DNA from: an uncultured Synergistales bacterium
Lineage (GTDB): Bacteria; Synergistota; Synergistia; Synergistales; Aminobacteriaceae
Length of the DNA: 6,709 nucleotides
NCBI GenBank assembly: GCA_905234205.1
Contig: CAJOGG010000122.1
Location: forward strand, 1-6,709
Direction: 5' to 3'
Part shown: in pieces, positions 1-6,608 of the stretch
Numbering within the stretch: the stretch's first letter is position 1
How the letters are laid out: every line of letters begins with the position of its first letter
Translations under genes and position numbers: made by a program
Notes under the pieces: generated by a model
Database searches by the model: none
Seen by the model: the letters and a program-made list of their open reading frames with translations, nothing else
Told to the model about the DNA's origin: nothing

Positions 1-1109
1 ATACTTATCACGCGCGAGTTTTGGGTTATCGTGATGAGGACGTGAATAAATTCTTCGTGAAGGCTCTTGCTGGAATTGGCCGGGAAGATTACGGGATGAA
101 TGAACTTTTGCCGCTCGTAATGGAAACTGTGAAAATTAACTATAAATGCATGGCTCTTCTCGACAAAGCTAACACTGAGACTTACGGCACGCCTTCTCCT
201 GTTAATGTCAGCACGACGCTCGAAAAAGGCCCGTTCATCGTAATAACCGGACATGACCTGAAGGATTTAGAGTTATTATTGCGTCAAACTGAAGGCAAGG
301 GAATAAATATTTACACTCACGGCGAAATGTTACCTGCTCATGCTTACCCTGAGTTAAGAAAATATTCACACTTAAAAGGGAATTTCGGGACGGCCTGGCA
401 AAATCAACAGAAGGAATTTAGCGATGCACCCGGAGCATTCTTATTCACGACTGGATTAGTTCAGTTTGAAGGCGTGAAGCATATTGACGAGAATAAAGAC
501 TTTTCGCCGGTGATTGCTCGTGCTCTGGAACTTGGCGGCTATAAAGAAGACGTGAAGGGCGGAACTCTTACAACTGGATTTGGACATGATGCAGTTCTGA
601 GTGTTGCTGATAAAGTTATCGCAGCTGTGAAGTCTGGAGCAATCAAACACTTTTTCTTAGTCGGCGGCTGTGATGGAGCAAGAACAGGAAGAAATTATTA
701 CACCGAGTTTGTGAAGAAGGCTCCGGCTGATACGATAATTCTTACTCTTGCGTGCGGAAAATTCCGTTTCAATAATTTGGACTTGGGAAATATTAACGGA
801 CTTCCCAGACTTCTTGACATGGGCCAATGTAACGATGCTTACTCGGCTATTCAAGTTGCTCTTGCTTTGAGTGAAGCGTTCAAGTGTGGAGTTAATGATT
901 TGCCGTTAAGTCTTGTTCTCTCATGGTATGAACAGAAGGCTGTATGTATTTTGCTGACGTTATTATCGCTTGGGATTAAGAATATTCGCTTGGGTCCGAC
1001 GCTTCCGGCTTTTGTCTCGCCTAATGTGTTGAAGTATCTTGTTGAGAATTTCAATATTGCTCCTATTACGACACCTGAGAAGGATTTAGCGGATATTTTG
1101 AAGGCATAA
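1..1109 (+). CDS. hcp: Hybrid cluster protein (hydroxylamine reductase), 5'-truncated by the window edge
   Basis: Hcp is a cytoplasmic Fe-S/oxo hybrid cluster enzyme of anaerobes, linked to nitric oxide and hydroxylamine reduction. The frame is open to the left edge (it reads YHARVLGYRDEDVNKFF), so the TTG at 21 is not the start and roughly the C-terminal two thirds is present. Cluster ligands, by Desulfovibrio numbering from memory, are visible as His244 in TGHDLKD (252-254), Glu268 in THGEMLPAH (324-326), Cys406 in GGCDGA (669-671), Cys434 in ACGKFRF (753-755), Cys459 in GQCNDAYS (828-830), and Glu494 and Lys496 in WYEQKA (930-938). The spacings between these agree with the family. The exception is Cys312. 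The usual TTNC segment and about 15-20 following residues are missing, and PGAFLFTT runs directly into GLVQFEGVKHI near 444-458. The frame is intact and ends with TAA at 1107-1109. Family identity is certain; activity of this version is doubtful. Confidence 0.95.
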   Translation, partial: TYHARVLGYRDEDVNKFFVKALAGIGREDYGMNELLPLVMETVKINYKCMALLDKANTETYGTPSPVNVSTTLEKGPFIVITGHDLKDLELLLRQTEGKGINIYTHGEMLPAHAYPELRKYSHLKGNFGTAWQNQQKEFSDAPGAFLFTTGLVQFEGVKHIDENKDFSPVIARALELGGYKEDVKGGTLTTGFGHDAVLSVADKVIAAVKSGAIKHFFLVGGCDGARTGRNYYTEFVKKAPADTIILTLACGKFRFNNLDLGNINGLPRLLDMGQCNDAYSAIQVALALSEAFKCGVNDLPLSLVLSWYEQKAVCILLTLLSLGIKNIRLGPTLPAFVSPNVLKYLVENFNIAPITTPEKDLADILKA

Positions 1110-1134
1110 GTTTTGCAGCGAAATAAATTTTTTA

Positions 1135-1181
1135 ACCCGTATGTGCAAGTTTATTAGGCCTGTGCGTGCGGGTAATTTTTT
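1135..1181 (+). terminator. Rho-independent terminator of hcp
   Basis: A 13-bp stem starts 26 nt after the hcp stop codon. The left arm is ACCCGTATGTGCA at 1135-1147 and the right arm is TGTGCGTGCGGGT at 1161-1173. All 13 positions pair, four of them as G-U, around a 13-nt loop. The stem is followed by AA and a run of six T at 1176-1181. The T-run is on the + strand side, so it serves hcp. Confidence 0.8.
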
Positions 1182-1225
1182 GTAATTAGAGCTAAAGATG
1201 AAATGGAAAAATGAGCAAAAAAAAA

Positions 1226-1299
1226 TGGAGGCGGCACCCAGATTCGAACTGGGGGTAAAGGATTTGCAGTCCTCTGCCTTACCACTTGGCTATACCGCC
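1226..1299 (-). tRNA. tRNA-Cys (anticodon GCA)
   Basis: On the minus strand this is a complete cloverleaf of 74 nt with CCA encoded (1226-1228). The acceptor is GGCGGTA paired with TGCCGCC (one T-G), with discriminator T. The anticodon arm is GGACTGCAAATCC, giving anticodon GCA in the loop CTGCAAA. The T arm is CCCAG-TTCGAAT-CTGGG. Nine T on the minus strand (1217-1225) directly follow the CCA and probably end transcription. The gene is separate from its protein-coding neighbours. Confidence 0.96.
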
Positions 1300-1313
1300 T
1301 TGAACAAGCAATA

Positions 1314-1342
1314 ATTTTAGTAATTTATCGCTCATTCGTCAA
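1314..1342 (-). promoter_or_regulatory. Sigma70-type promoter of tRNA-Cys
   Basis: On the minus strand the -35 box is TTGACG (1337-1342) and the -10 box is TAAAAT (1314-1319), with a 17-nt spacer. The -10 box lies 14 nt before the first base of the tRNA, which leaves a short 5' leader. Spacing and match are close to optimal. Confidence 0.75.
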
Positions 1343-1365
1343 GTTTTATTTTTACATACCTAATT

Positions 1366-1667
1366 TTACTTGTATACTGAATGAAAAATTTTACCTCGTA
1401 TCGATAATCTCAAGTTCTCCTGCACAGTCTCGATGACTTCATGAGGCTTTGACTTTGGAATTTTGCTTTCACTTTTCTTATAGCCCACATGAACTTTTTG
1501 CAATCTAGGCCAATTTTCCTTATTCATATCATGTTTTAGCTTCAGTAACACTAAGAATTATTCACTTTTTCTTTTTTCCCAAATGAACTTTCTTCGCAGT
1601 CTCGGCTAATTTCTTCTTCATAGTCTCGACAACTTCAGGCGCTTTCACCTCAGGAATTTTTCTCACG
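1366..1667 (-). repeat. Three tandem ~100-bp copies of the 3' end of the AI-2E permease gene, two decayed
   Basis: The last ~100 bp of the permease gene (unit a, about 1566-1667) reappear twice downstream of its stop codon: unit b at about 1473-1565 and unit c at about 1370-1472. Plus-strand landmarks recur in order. One is ATGAACTTTCTTCGCAGTCT (a) against ATGAACTTTTTGCAATCT (b). Another is AGTCTCGACAACTTC (a) against AGTCTCGATGACTTC (c). Each unit ends with a variant of AGGAATTTTTCTCAC. In protein terms, KIPEVKAPEVVET and KKVHLGKKK of the gene correspond to KIPKSKPHEVIET and QKVHVGYKK in a 61-codon frame at 1366-1551. That frame begins with GTG, has no ribosome binding site and is out of phase with the gene. 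I treat it as a remnant of tandem duplication or of a once longer tail. This region also accounts for the gap between tRNA-Cys and the permease gene. Confidence 0.7.
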
Positions 1668-2668
1668 GATTCCCCGCTGCCAATTAAAATTGCTATTGGA
1701 TGCATAACAGGAATATTCTCGCAGATAATTTTTATGATTGAGATTATCGGTGTCGACAACAAAGCTCCAGGAATGCCCCAGATTGTGCCCCATAATAATA
1801 ATGATAATAATATCACAACAGGACTTACCCCTAACTTATCGCCCATAACTTTCGGAGTGATAATATTTCCGATTGTAACCTGAATTGCCGTGAGTGAGAC
1901 AAGTACAAGAAGCGGCGTGAAAAATCCCGGCGAAAACTGAATTATTGCCATGATTACGGGCGGAAATGTCGCGATTATTGAGCCTACTGTCGGAATAAAA
2001 TTCAGCAGGAACGTCAAAACTCCCCAGCCTGCCGCTAATCTCACGTCAAGTACTGTAAGCACAAGCCAAGCACATACTCCTGTTGCGAAGCTGATTAAAG
2101 TCAACGCGCTTAAATATTGGCTGACCTGTTCGGAAATAGTCGAGAGAATTTTCTTCACACGCTGAGAATTTTTCCCGAAGGCCTTATCGATTTTCTCGTC
2201 AAGATACGGAGCTTCTACGAGCATGAACATCAAGAATACGAACGTCATTACGAATTTGCTCGCGAAAGTTACGACCATTGACGATATGCTTCGGATATTA
2301 TCTCGTAACATTCCAGTGAGATTAAAGCTCTTGAGTGTGTCCTGTGAAATCCCTAAAATTTCCATGACATGCATAATCCATTCAAGCAATTTATCAGAAT
2401 AAGCATCAAGTACATGGCTGAACTCCGCGAATTGAGCCGCTAAAAACTTGAAGCCTGCAAGCCCGATTATCGTCAAGACAGCGAAGACTAAAGCGACGCT
2501 CCACCAAGCATTAAATCTCAGAGTTTTAGCAATTTTTATGACCGGCCTTAACATCTGGAGAATGAACCAAGCGATTACGAGGGGAATGAACACGTTACTG
2601 GCAACATGAAGAACTGAACATAAAACGACAGCTGAGAGAAAACAGAGAAGGCCTAGAAGAATTTTCAT
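1562..2668 (-). CDS. AI-2E family transporter (PerM/YdiK-like membrane permease)
   Basis: The 368-residue integral membrane protein has the usual family length and layout. A hydrophobic hairpin lies at about residues 4-40, a third segment at 57-78, and a soluble part at about 80-130. More segments follow at about 131-152, 187-208, 212-245, 250-270 and 282-318. Family hallmarks are LLNFIPTVGSIIATFPPV (221-238) and GNIITPKVMGDKLGVSPVV (267-285), followed by a Gly/Pro-rich WGIPGALLSTPI (297-308). Members export autoinducer-2 in some bacteria, and others act in Na+/H+ exchange or have no known substrate, so the substrate here is unknown. A Lys-rich cytoplasmic tail (336-368) is the unit repeated downstream. 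The start is ATG at 2668. The AGGAG at 2683-2687 sits 14 nt away, which is long, and a four-codon frame fills the gap and overlaps the start as TAATG. The gene is separated from gap by a terminator. Confidence 0.88.
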   Translation of the reverse strand: MKILLGLLCFLSAVVLCSVLHVASNVFIPLVIAWFILQMLRPVIKIAKTLRFNAWWSVALVFAVLTIIGLAGFKFLAAQFAEFSHVLDAYSDKLLEWIMHVMEILGISQDTLKSFNLTGMLRDNIRSISSMVVTFASKFVMTFVFLMFMLVEAPYLDEKIDKAFGKNSQRVKKILSTISEQVSQYLSALTLISFATGVCAWLVLTVLDVRLAAGWGVLTFLLNFIPTVGSIIATFPPVIMAIIQFSPGFFTPLLVLVSLTAIQVTIGNIITPKVMGDKLGVSPVVILLSLLLWGTIWGIPGALLSTPIISIIKIICENIPVMHPIAILIGSGESVRKIPEVKAPEVVETMKKKLAETAKKVHLGKKKK

Positions 2669-2724
2669 TAAGGATTATTCATCTCCTGTTTCATTATGGG
2701 AAATTTGGAATATTATAACGCAAC

Positions 2725-2758
2725 AAAAAAGCCCCCGCCCATTTTCACAGGCAGGAGC
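2725..2758 (-). terminator. Rho-independent terminator of gap
   Basis: On the minus strand, GCTCCTGCC (2750-2758) pairs over all 9 positions (two T-G) with GGCGGGGGC (2731-2739). The loop is 10 nt and six T follow (2725-2730). It starts 23 nt after the gap stop codon and insulates the AI-2E permease gene from gap transcription. Confidence 0.88.
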
Positions 2759-2781
2759 ATAAATATTCATCGTGAAAAAAA

Positions 2782-3795
2782 TTACTTAAGCTCTGAGAAG
2801 TACTTAATCGTTCTTACCATCTGGCTTGTGTAAGAATTTTCGTTGTCATACCATGAAACTACCTGAACAAGCGTCTTGTCAGCTCCGACCGGCTTGCACT
2901 TCGTCTGTGTTGCGTCGAAGATTGAACCTGCTGTGCTGTCGATGATGTCCGAAGAAACGATCTCGTCAGTGTTGTATTCGAAGCTCTCGGTCTCTTCCTT
3001 CTTCATCTGCTCGTTAACCTGCTCTTTTGTCCATGTGCCTTCGACTACTGCGTCAAGAATTGTCGTTGAACCCGTGGGAGTCGGAACTCTCTGAGCTGCT
3101 CCGTCAAGTTTGCCGGCCAATTCAGGAATAACAAGTCCGATAGCTTTTGCAGCACCTGTTGAGTTCGGAACGATATTGCAAGCTGCAGCACGTGCTCTGC
3201 GTAAATCACCTTTGCGATGAGGACCGTCAAGAATCATCTGGTCGCCGGTGTAAGCGTGTACTGTCGTCATGAAGCCTGAAACGATAGGAGCTAAATCATT
3301 AAGAGCTTTAGCCATAGGAGCAAGGCAGTTCGTCGTGCATGATGCGGCTGAAATAATCGTGTCCGTCGGCTTAAGTGTCTTATGGTTTACGTTGAAGACG
3401 ATCGTCGGAAGGTCATTGCCGGCAGGAGCAGAAATTACGACTTTGCGGGCACCAGCTTTAATGTGAGCTTCAGCTTTGTCCTTCTTCGTGTAGAAGCCTG
3501 AGCACTCAAGAACTACGTCAACTTTGAGCTCGCCCCAAGGAAGATTTGCGGCATCTTTCTCCTCGTAAATCTTAATCGTCTTGCCGTCTACTGTGATTGT
3601 GCGTTCCTCGTCGTTGAAGTCTACTTTCTTGTTATAGCGTCCATGTGTCGTGTCATACTTAAGAAGATGAGCAAGCATTTTCGGTGCAATGAGGTCATTA
3701 ATCGCGACGACTTCGTAGCCCTCCGCGTCGAACATCTGACGGAAAGCAAGGCGGCCAATTCTCCCGAAGCCGTTAATAGCAACTCGTACAGCCAT
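2782..3795 (-). CDS. gap: Type I glyceraldehyde-3-phosphate dehydrogenase (phosphorylating)
   Basis: This cytoplasmic glycolytic enzyme converts glyceraldehyde-3-phosphate, phosphate and NAD+ to 1,3-bisphosphoglycerate. The 337 residues match the normal family length. The N-terminal Rossmann fold has INGFGRIGR (residues 7-15). AINDL (31-35) follows, with an Asp at the end of the second strand, which favours NAD over NADP. The catalytic motif is SCTTNC with Cys152/153-region nucleophile (Cys153 counting Met1) and His180 in [10 protein letters not shown]. The phosphate-site and S-loop region reads [15 protein letters not shown] (191-205), and [13 protein letters not shown] (315-327) lies near the C-terminus. 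The frame is open further upstream, to 3870. I chose ATG at 3795 because GGAGG lies 9 nt before it and family proteins start at [11 protein letters not shown]. Its own promoter and terminators on both sides make it a single-gene unit. Confidence 0.97.
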   Translation of the reverse strand: MAVRVAINGFGRIGRLAFRQMFDAEGYEVVAINDLIAPKMLAHLLKYDTTHGRYNKKVDFNDEERTITVDGKTIKIYEEKDAANLPWGELKVDVVLECSGFYTKKDKAEAHIKAGARKVVISAPAGNDLPTIVFNVNHKTLKPTDTIISAASCTTNCLAPMAKALNDLAPIVSGFMTTVHAYTGDQMILDGPHRKGDLRRARAAACNIVPNSTGAAKAIGLVIPELAGKLDGAAQRVPTPTGSTTILDAVVEGTWTKEQVNEQMKKEETESFEYNTDEIVSSDIIDSTAGSIFDATQTKCKPVGADKTLVQVVSWYDNENSYTSQMVRTIKYFSELK

Positions 3796-3829
3796 AATAA
3801 ATTCCTCCAATTTGTGAAAAGTTTGAATG

Positions 3830-3859
3830 AATATAAGTATTATACAACATACAATACAA
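3830..3859 (-). promoter_or_regulatory. Promoter region of gap
   Basis: On the minus strand, -35 TTGTAT (3854-3859) and -10 TATATT (3830-3835) are 18 nt apart. A perfect TATAAT lies between them (3839-3844), but nothing resembling a -35 box stands 16-18 nt before it. Either could be the -10 box. TTGTAT occurs three times in a row here (3842-3847, 3849-3854, 3854-3859). The site lies just beyond the flagellin terminator, so gap needs its own promoter. Which box is used is not decided by the sequence. Confidence 0.5.
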
Positions 3860-3870
3860 TTTATGCGCAC

Positions 3871-3901
3871 AAAAAAAAGACCCGGACGTTTTATCCGGAT
3901 C
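3871..3901 (-). terminator. Rho-independent terminator of the flagellin gene
   Basis: On the minus strand, GATCCGGAT (3893-3901) pairs over 9 positions (two T-G) with GTCCGGGTC (3879-3887). The loop is 5 nt and eight T follow (3871-3878). It begins 22 nt after the flagellin stop codon. This is a strong canonical terminator, as expected for a highly expressed gene. Confidence 0.92.
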
Positions 3902-3923
3902 CTTCTGGGTTGGAGTTTTATTT

Positions 3924-5177
3924 TTAACCTTGAAGCAAACTGAGTACTGATTGCGGAAGCTGATTTGCCTGAGCGAGCATTGATGTGCCGGACTGGTTGA
4001 GGATTTGCAGTTTCACAAATTCCATCATCGTAGCGGCCATGTCTGCGTCTCTGATTCTGGACTCTGCTGCCGTCAAGTTCGTCATCGTCGTGGTCAAGTT
4101 CTCGCTGGTGTACTCTAAAGCGTTCTGATAAGCTCCGATTTTCGCACGCTGGCTTGATACTGTGTTGATTGCCGCGTCGATTATGCCGATAGCCTTCGAA
4201 GCTGATTCTCTCGTCGAAACGTTGATTGCATTAACTCCGAGTGCTCCTGATGACATATCGCCGATATCAATAGCAATGTCCTCACCCTCGTTAGCGCCGA
4301 TCTGGAACACCGTAGAGCTGTCAACGATGTGGATAATTGCCTCGTAAGACGTATCATCAGGCTGAAGTATGAAGTTCTTCTCCTCGTCACTCCATACAGC
4401 TTTGACATTGGCCATAGCGTCGAACTCGATATCAACGTTCGGATGAAGCACGCCGATTAAGCGATTATCTGCAACTTTAATATTCGTCGCAATCGGAGTT
4501 CCTGAGTGAGCGTCATAAATAGAAGCCCTGAACGCAGGAGTTGAGCTTTCTTTTACGACGTTGAGAGCGAATGTATTGATTAAATCCTCGTCGCCGCTGA
4601 ATGTTAAATTGCCCTTGTCGCCAGGAAGAATTGACCTGAACATGAACGTTCCGCCGACCGTCTCAAGTCCCTGATCATCAGCTGCAGTCTTCTCTACGAA
4701 CGTGCAGAACTTGCTTGCTCCATCGCCTGTTACGTATTCAGCCTGACCGAGTTCAGTTCCGATTGCATAATTGAACTTGTTCTTTAACTCGTTGATCGTG
4801 TCAGTCGCGTAAAGTGTAACAGTTGCAGTCTTGCCGTCGCCCTGAGAGATCGTGATCGTCTGCGGAGTTTCAAGCATGAATACACCTGACGAGTTCCAGA
4901 ATGTATTAAGATCGCGTAATTTCGTGTCGCCTGTTGCAGTCTTGCCGATGTAAGCTGCCGTGAATGAAGCTAATTTATCGTCATCCGCCGATGTATAATT
5001 TGCAAAGTCGCTGTTAGTCGTAAGGATTATATCGCCCTCATAGACTGTTCCGTTTTCGCCGTTGAGATAGAAATTGCGTAAATGAATTTCTTTATTGGCC
5101 GTCGGAGCTGTCGAACTCGTGTCAATTGCGAAGTCAACCGTTCCGCCTGCTGTGAAGTATCCCATTTGTATGGCCAA
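3924..5177 (-). CDS. fliC: Flagellin, C-terminal part (downstream of a frameshift)
   Basis: This is the second half of the flagellar filament protein, 417 codons in the -1 frame relative to the N-terminal part. It begins inside the variable surface domain ([19 protein letters not shown]). It ends with the conserved C-terminal D1/D0 region, about the last 100 residues, from [23 protein letters not shown] to [18 protein letters not shown]. That region forms the coiled coil with the N-terminal helix in the filament core. Flagellins lack a cleaved signal and are exported by the flagellar type III apparatus. The TTG at 5177 is not a credible start, because it has no ribosome binding site and the protein would lack the N-terminal core. 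Inserting one A in the AAAA run at 5178-5181 joins both halves into an 816-residue protein. The part is followed by a strong terminator. Confidence 0.93.
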   Translation of the reverse strand: MAIQMGYFTAGGTVDFAIDTSSTAPTANKEIHLRNFYLNGENGTVYEGDIILTTNSDFANYTSADDDKLASFTAAYIGKTATGDTKLRDLNTFWNSSGVFMLETPQTITISQGDGKTATVTLYATDTINELKNKFNYAIGTELGQAEYVTGDGASKFCTFVEKTAADDQGLETVGGTFMFRSILPGDKGNLTFSGDEDLINTFALNVVKESSTPAFRASIYDAHSGTPIATNIKVADNRLIGVLHPNVDIEFDAMANVKAVWSDEEKNFILQPDDTSYEAIIHIVDSSTVFQIGANEGEDIAIDIGDMSSGALGVNAINVSTRESASKAIGIIDAAINTVSSQRAKIGAYQNALEYTSENLTTTMTNLTAAESRIRDADMAATMMEFVKLQILNQSGTSMLAQANQLPQSVLSLLQG

Positions 5178-6373
5178 TTTTGATCCTGCGTTGCTGTAAC
5201 CTGAATATCAGCTCCCGTTGCAGCAGAAGTTACATCAGCCTTAAAGTTATAGACAAATTTATCGCCAACGCTGACATTGGCAAGCTGGGTTACATCAAGT
5301 GACATTGAAAGCGCACTGGCTGTGACATTATCGTCTGAGTCTAAAGTGTCATCACCAATTCCGAGTTTTCCTCCAAGATAAGTTGTAGCACCGGTGACTA
5401 CTATGTTATCCTCAAGATAATTTTCAACGGTACCGGTTGTAGTCAAAACGTTCGATCTCGCTTTTAACGTTACGCTGTCCGTTCCTACTGCTGTTACTTC
5501 AAAGAGTACACTTGCGTTGTTAGCTCCTTCCTCAACATCAGTACCAAAAACAGCACCTAAATCTACATCTTCACTGTCAGAAGGAACAGCTACAGTAAAT
5601 TTTTCATCTTCATCAAGAGTCTTGAAGCCGTATGCGCCTACAATTGTTGCTTCTGCACTTGCTTCGGAGTCTTCTGCTGTAACTTCATAAACGCCTGCTG
5701 GAAGACTATCTACCGTTGTTTTAGTGATTCCGACTTCTGAGTTCAGAGTAACATCCGTTATCACGTTTGGGTGCTTTATCGTCATGATTGAGGACTTCTG
5801 CACTTGGCCTTTGCCTGCCTGACTGGGATCAACCTTCACGCTGATTCTGTAGTTGCCCTCAAAAGATTTCTTCTGTCCGAACTGGTCTATCGACCTCAAT
5901 GAACCTTTCACATACGCCTTCACGTTCAGGTTGCTCGTGGTGGTGATGCCTGCACTCGATCCGTCAAGCAGCCTCTTCTTGTTGAACTGCGTTGTATTCG
6001 CGATTCTGTCTATCTGGTCAGCAAGCTGGTCAATCTCTAACTGAATATAGCTCCTGTCCTGACTGGTCAAAGTGTCGTTGCTGGCCTGCACTGCAAGCTC
6101 GCGCATTCTCTGGAGCATTGAGTTAGTTTCTCCGAGTGCTCCTTCTGCCACCTGAAGCATTGATGTCGCGTCCTGAGTGTTCCTGATGGCTATCTCAAGG
6201 CCGGAAATCTGGGAGCGCATTTTCTCGCTGATTGCAAACCCTGCTGCGTCATCTGCGGCTGAGTTTATGCGCAAACCGGTCGATAGTTTCTGAATGGTCT
6301 TCTCCATCGCGGTGTTCGTGCTGTTGAGAGCATTGTACGCGGTGAGAGCCGGTATGTTGTGATAAATCCTCAT
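5027..6373 (-). CDS. fliC: Flagellin, N-terminal part (ends out of frame after a one-base deletion)
   Basis: The first half of the filament protein carries the N-terminal D0/D1 core, residues 1 to about 145. Clear family motifs are MRIYHNIPALTAYNAL, LSTGLRINSAADDAAGFAISEKM, LEIDQLADQIDRI and TTQFNKKRLLDG. A long variable domain follows and opens with IDQFGQK and KGQVQKSSIMTIKH, which recall Synergistota flagellins. Residues 1-398 are genuine. Past 5178 the frame reads about 50 unrelated residues to the stop at 5027, which overlaps the C-terminal part. I chose ATG at 6373 because AGGAGG (6382-6387) lies 8 nt before it. A TTG start at 6391 would overlap that site. As it stands the product lacks the C-terminal core and should not polymerise, unless the frameshift is an assembly error or is bypassed. 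It is transcribed from a sigma28 promoter. Confidence 0.93.
   Translation of the reverse strand: MRIYHNIPALTAYNALNSTNTAMEKTIQKLSTGLRINSAADDAAGFAISEKMRSQISGLEIAIRNTQDATSMLQVAEGALGETNSMLQRMRELAVQASNDTLTSQDRSYIQLEIDQLADQIDRIANTTQFNKKRLLDGSSAGITTTSNLNVKAYVKGSLRSIDQFGQKKSFEGNYRISVKVDPSQAGKGQVQKSSIMTIKHPNVITDVTLNSEVGITKTTVDSLPAGVYEVTAEDSEASAEATIVGAYGFKTLDEDEKFTVAVPSDSEDVDLGAVFGTDVEEGANNASVLFEVTAVGTDSVTLKARSNVLTTTGTVENYLEDNIVVTGATTYLGGKLGIGDDTLDSDDNVTASALSMSLDVTQLANVSVGDKFVYNFKADVTSAATGADIQVTATQDQNWPYKWDTSQQAERLTSQLTRVRQLRRPIKKFIYAISISTAKTEQSMRAI
5175..5184 (-). other. Frameshift site in the flagellin gene
   Basis: On the minus strand the bases are ATCAAAATTG, with the AAAA run at 5178-5181. The upstream frame reads [10 protein letters not shown] and the downstream frame reads K-LAIQMGYF. 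One extra A gives [13 protein letters not shown] and joins the halves without loss. The frame codons CAA AAT do not form a classical X-XXY-YYZ slippery heptamer, so a point deletion or a sequencing error is likelier than programmed shifting. Confidence 0.85.
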
Positions 6374-6394
6374 GTTTTTAGCCTCCTGCAAACG

Positions 6395-6415
6395 GGATTC
6401 TTTTGTGAATAATCC
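6395..6415 (-). promoter_or_regulatory. Small hairpin in the flagellin 5' leader, next to the ribosome binding site
   Basis: On the minus strand, GGATT (6411-6415) can pair with AATCC (6395-6399), or ATTC can pair with GAAT inside it. The hairpin ends 7 nt before AGGAGG. The leader also has GGA triplets near 6472, 6414, the ribosome binding site and just after the start codon. Flagellin leaders of this form are CsrA targets in some bacteria. A role here is inference only. Confidence 0.3.
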
Positions 6416-6510
6416 TCGTCTCTCAATATATTTATCGTTGAAAATTCGTGGTAAAGGTTTTGTGTTGCAGTCCCTTGCAATAAATCGGCTTCCGTGCCCT
6501 CACGTGATAT

Positions 6511-6537
6511 TTATCGGTCTCAGCGGAATAGACTTTA
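6511..6537 (-). promoter_or_regulatory. Sigma28 (FliA/SigD) flagellar promoter
   Basis: On the minus strand TAAAGTCT (6530-6537), then 11 nt, then ACCGATAA (6511-6518) matches the flagellar consensus TAAAGTTT-N11-GCCGATAA at 14 of 16 positions with exact spacing. It predicts a transcript start near 6504 and a flagellin leader of about 130 nt. Flagellin is the classic late-class sigma28 gene. The leader itself (6374-6504) holds only the ribosome binding site and a small hairpin. Confidence 0.88.
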
Positions 6538-6562
6538 ATTTTGCTGAAAAGGTGTGTAAGAT

Positions 6563-6590
6563 TTGACAAACCCGCAAATTCTGATATTAT
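6563..6590 (+). promoter_or_regulatory. Sigma70-type promoter of tRNA-Val
   Basis: A consensus -35 box TTGACA (6563-6568) is followed, after 16 nt, by TATTAT (6585-6590). TGA directly before the -10 box makes it an extended -10. An overlapping TATACT lies at 6588-6593 with a 19-nt spacer. The tRNA begins 18 nt after the -10 box. The promoter diverges from the flagellin promoter. Confidence 0.8.
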
Positions 6591-6608
6591 ACTCTGCGTT
6601 TTGCTTTT

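Noticed and set aside
21..23. TTG at 21 as the start of hcp
   Set aside because: The frame stays open to the window edge and the upstream residues (YHARVLG) look like Hcp, so the gene is cut by the window and does not start there.
1366..1551. Independent 61-codon gene
   Set aside because: It starts with GTG, has no ribosome binding site, and its sequence is explained as decayed copies of the permease gene tail.
1950..2165. Plus-strand open frame inside the permease gene, and other short open frames opposite hcp, gap and flagellin
   Set aside because: They lie fully inside well-supported genes on the other strand or in another frame, with no ribosome binding site or recognisable product.
2712..2717. 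TATAAT on the minus strand as the -10 box of the permease gene
   Set aside because: The hexamer is perfect, but the position for a -35 box falls in the GC-rich gap terminator and has no match. It may still be weakly active, so I did not list it as a promoter.
3796..3870. 25-residue N-terminal extension of GAPDH
   Set aside because: It covers the ribosome binding site and promoter boxes, has no family similarity, and ATG at 3795 has GGAGG at good spacing.
5175..5184. Programmed -1 ribosomal frameshift in flagellin
   Set aside because: No X-XXY-YYZ heptamer in the right phase, no obvious stimulatory structure, and flagellins are not known to use this. A one-base deletion or sequence error explains it more simply.
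6429..6437. Second CGATAA-like sigma28 -10 box in the flagellin leader
   Set aside because: AACGATAA is present on the minus strand, but no TAAA box stands at the required distance.
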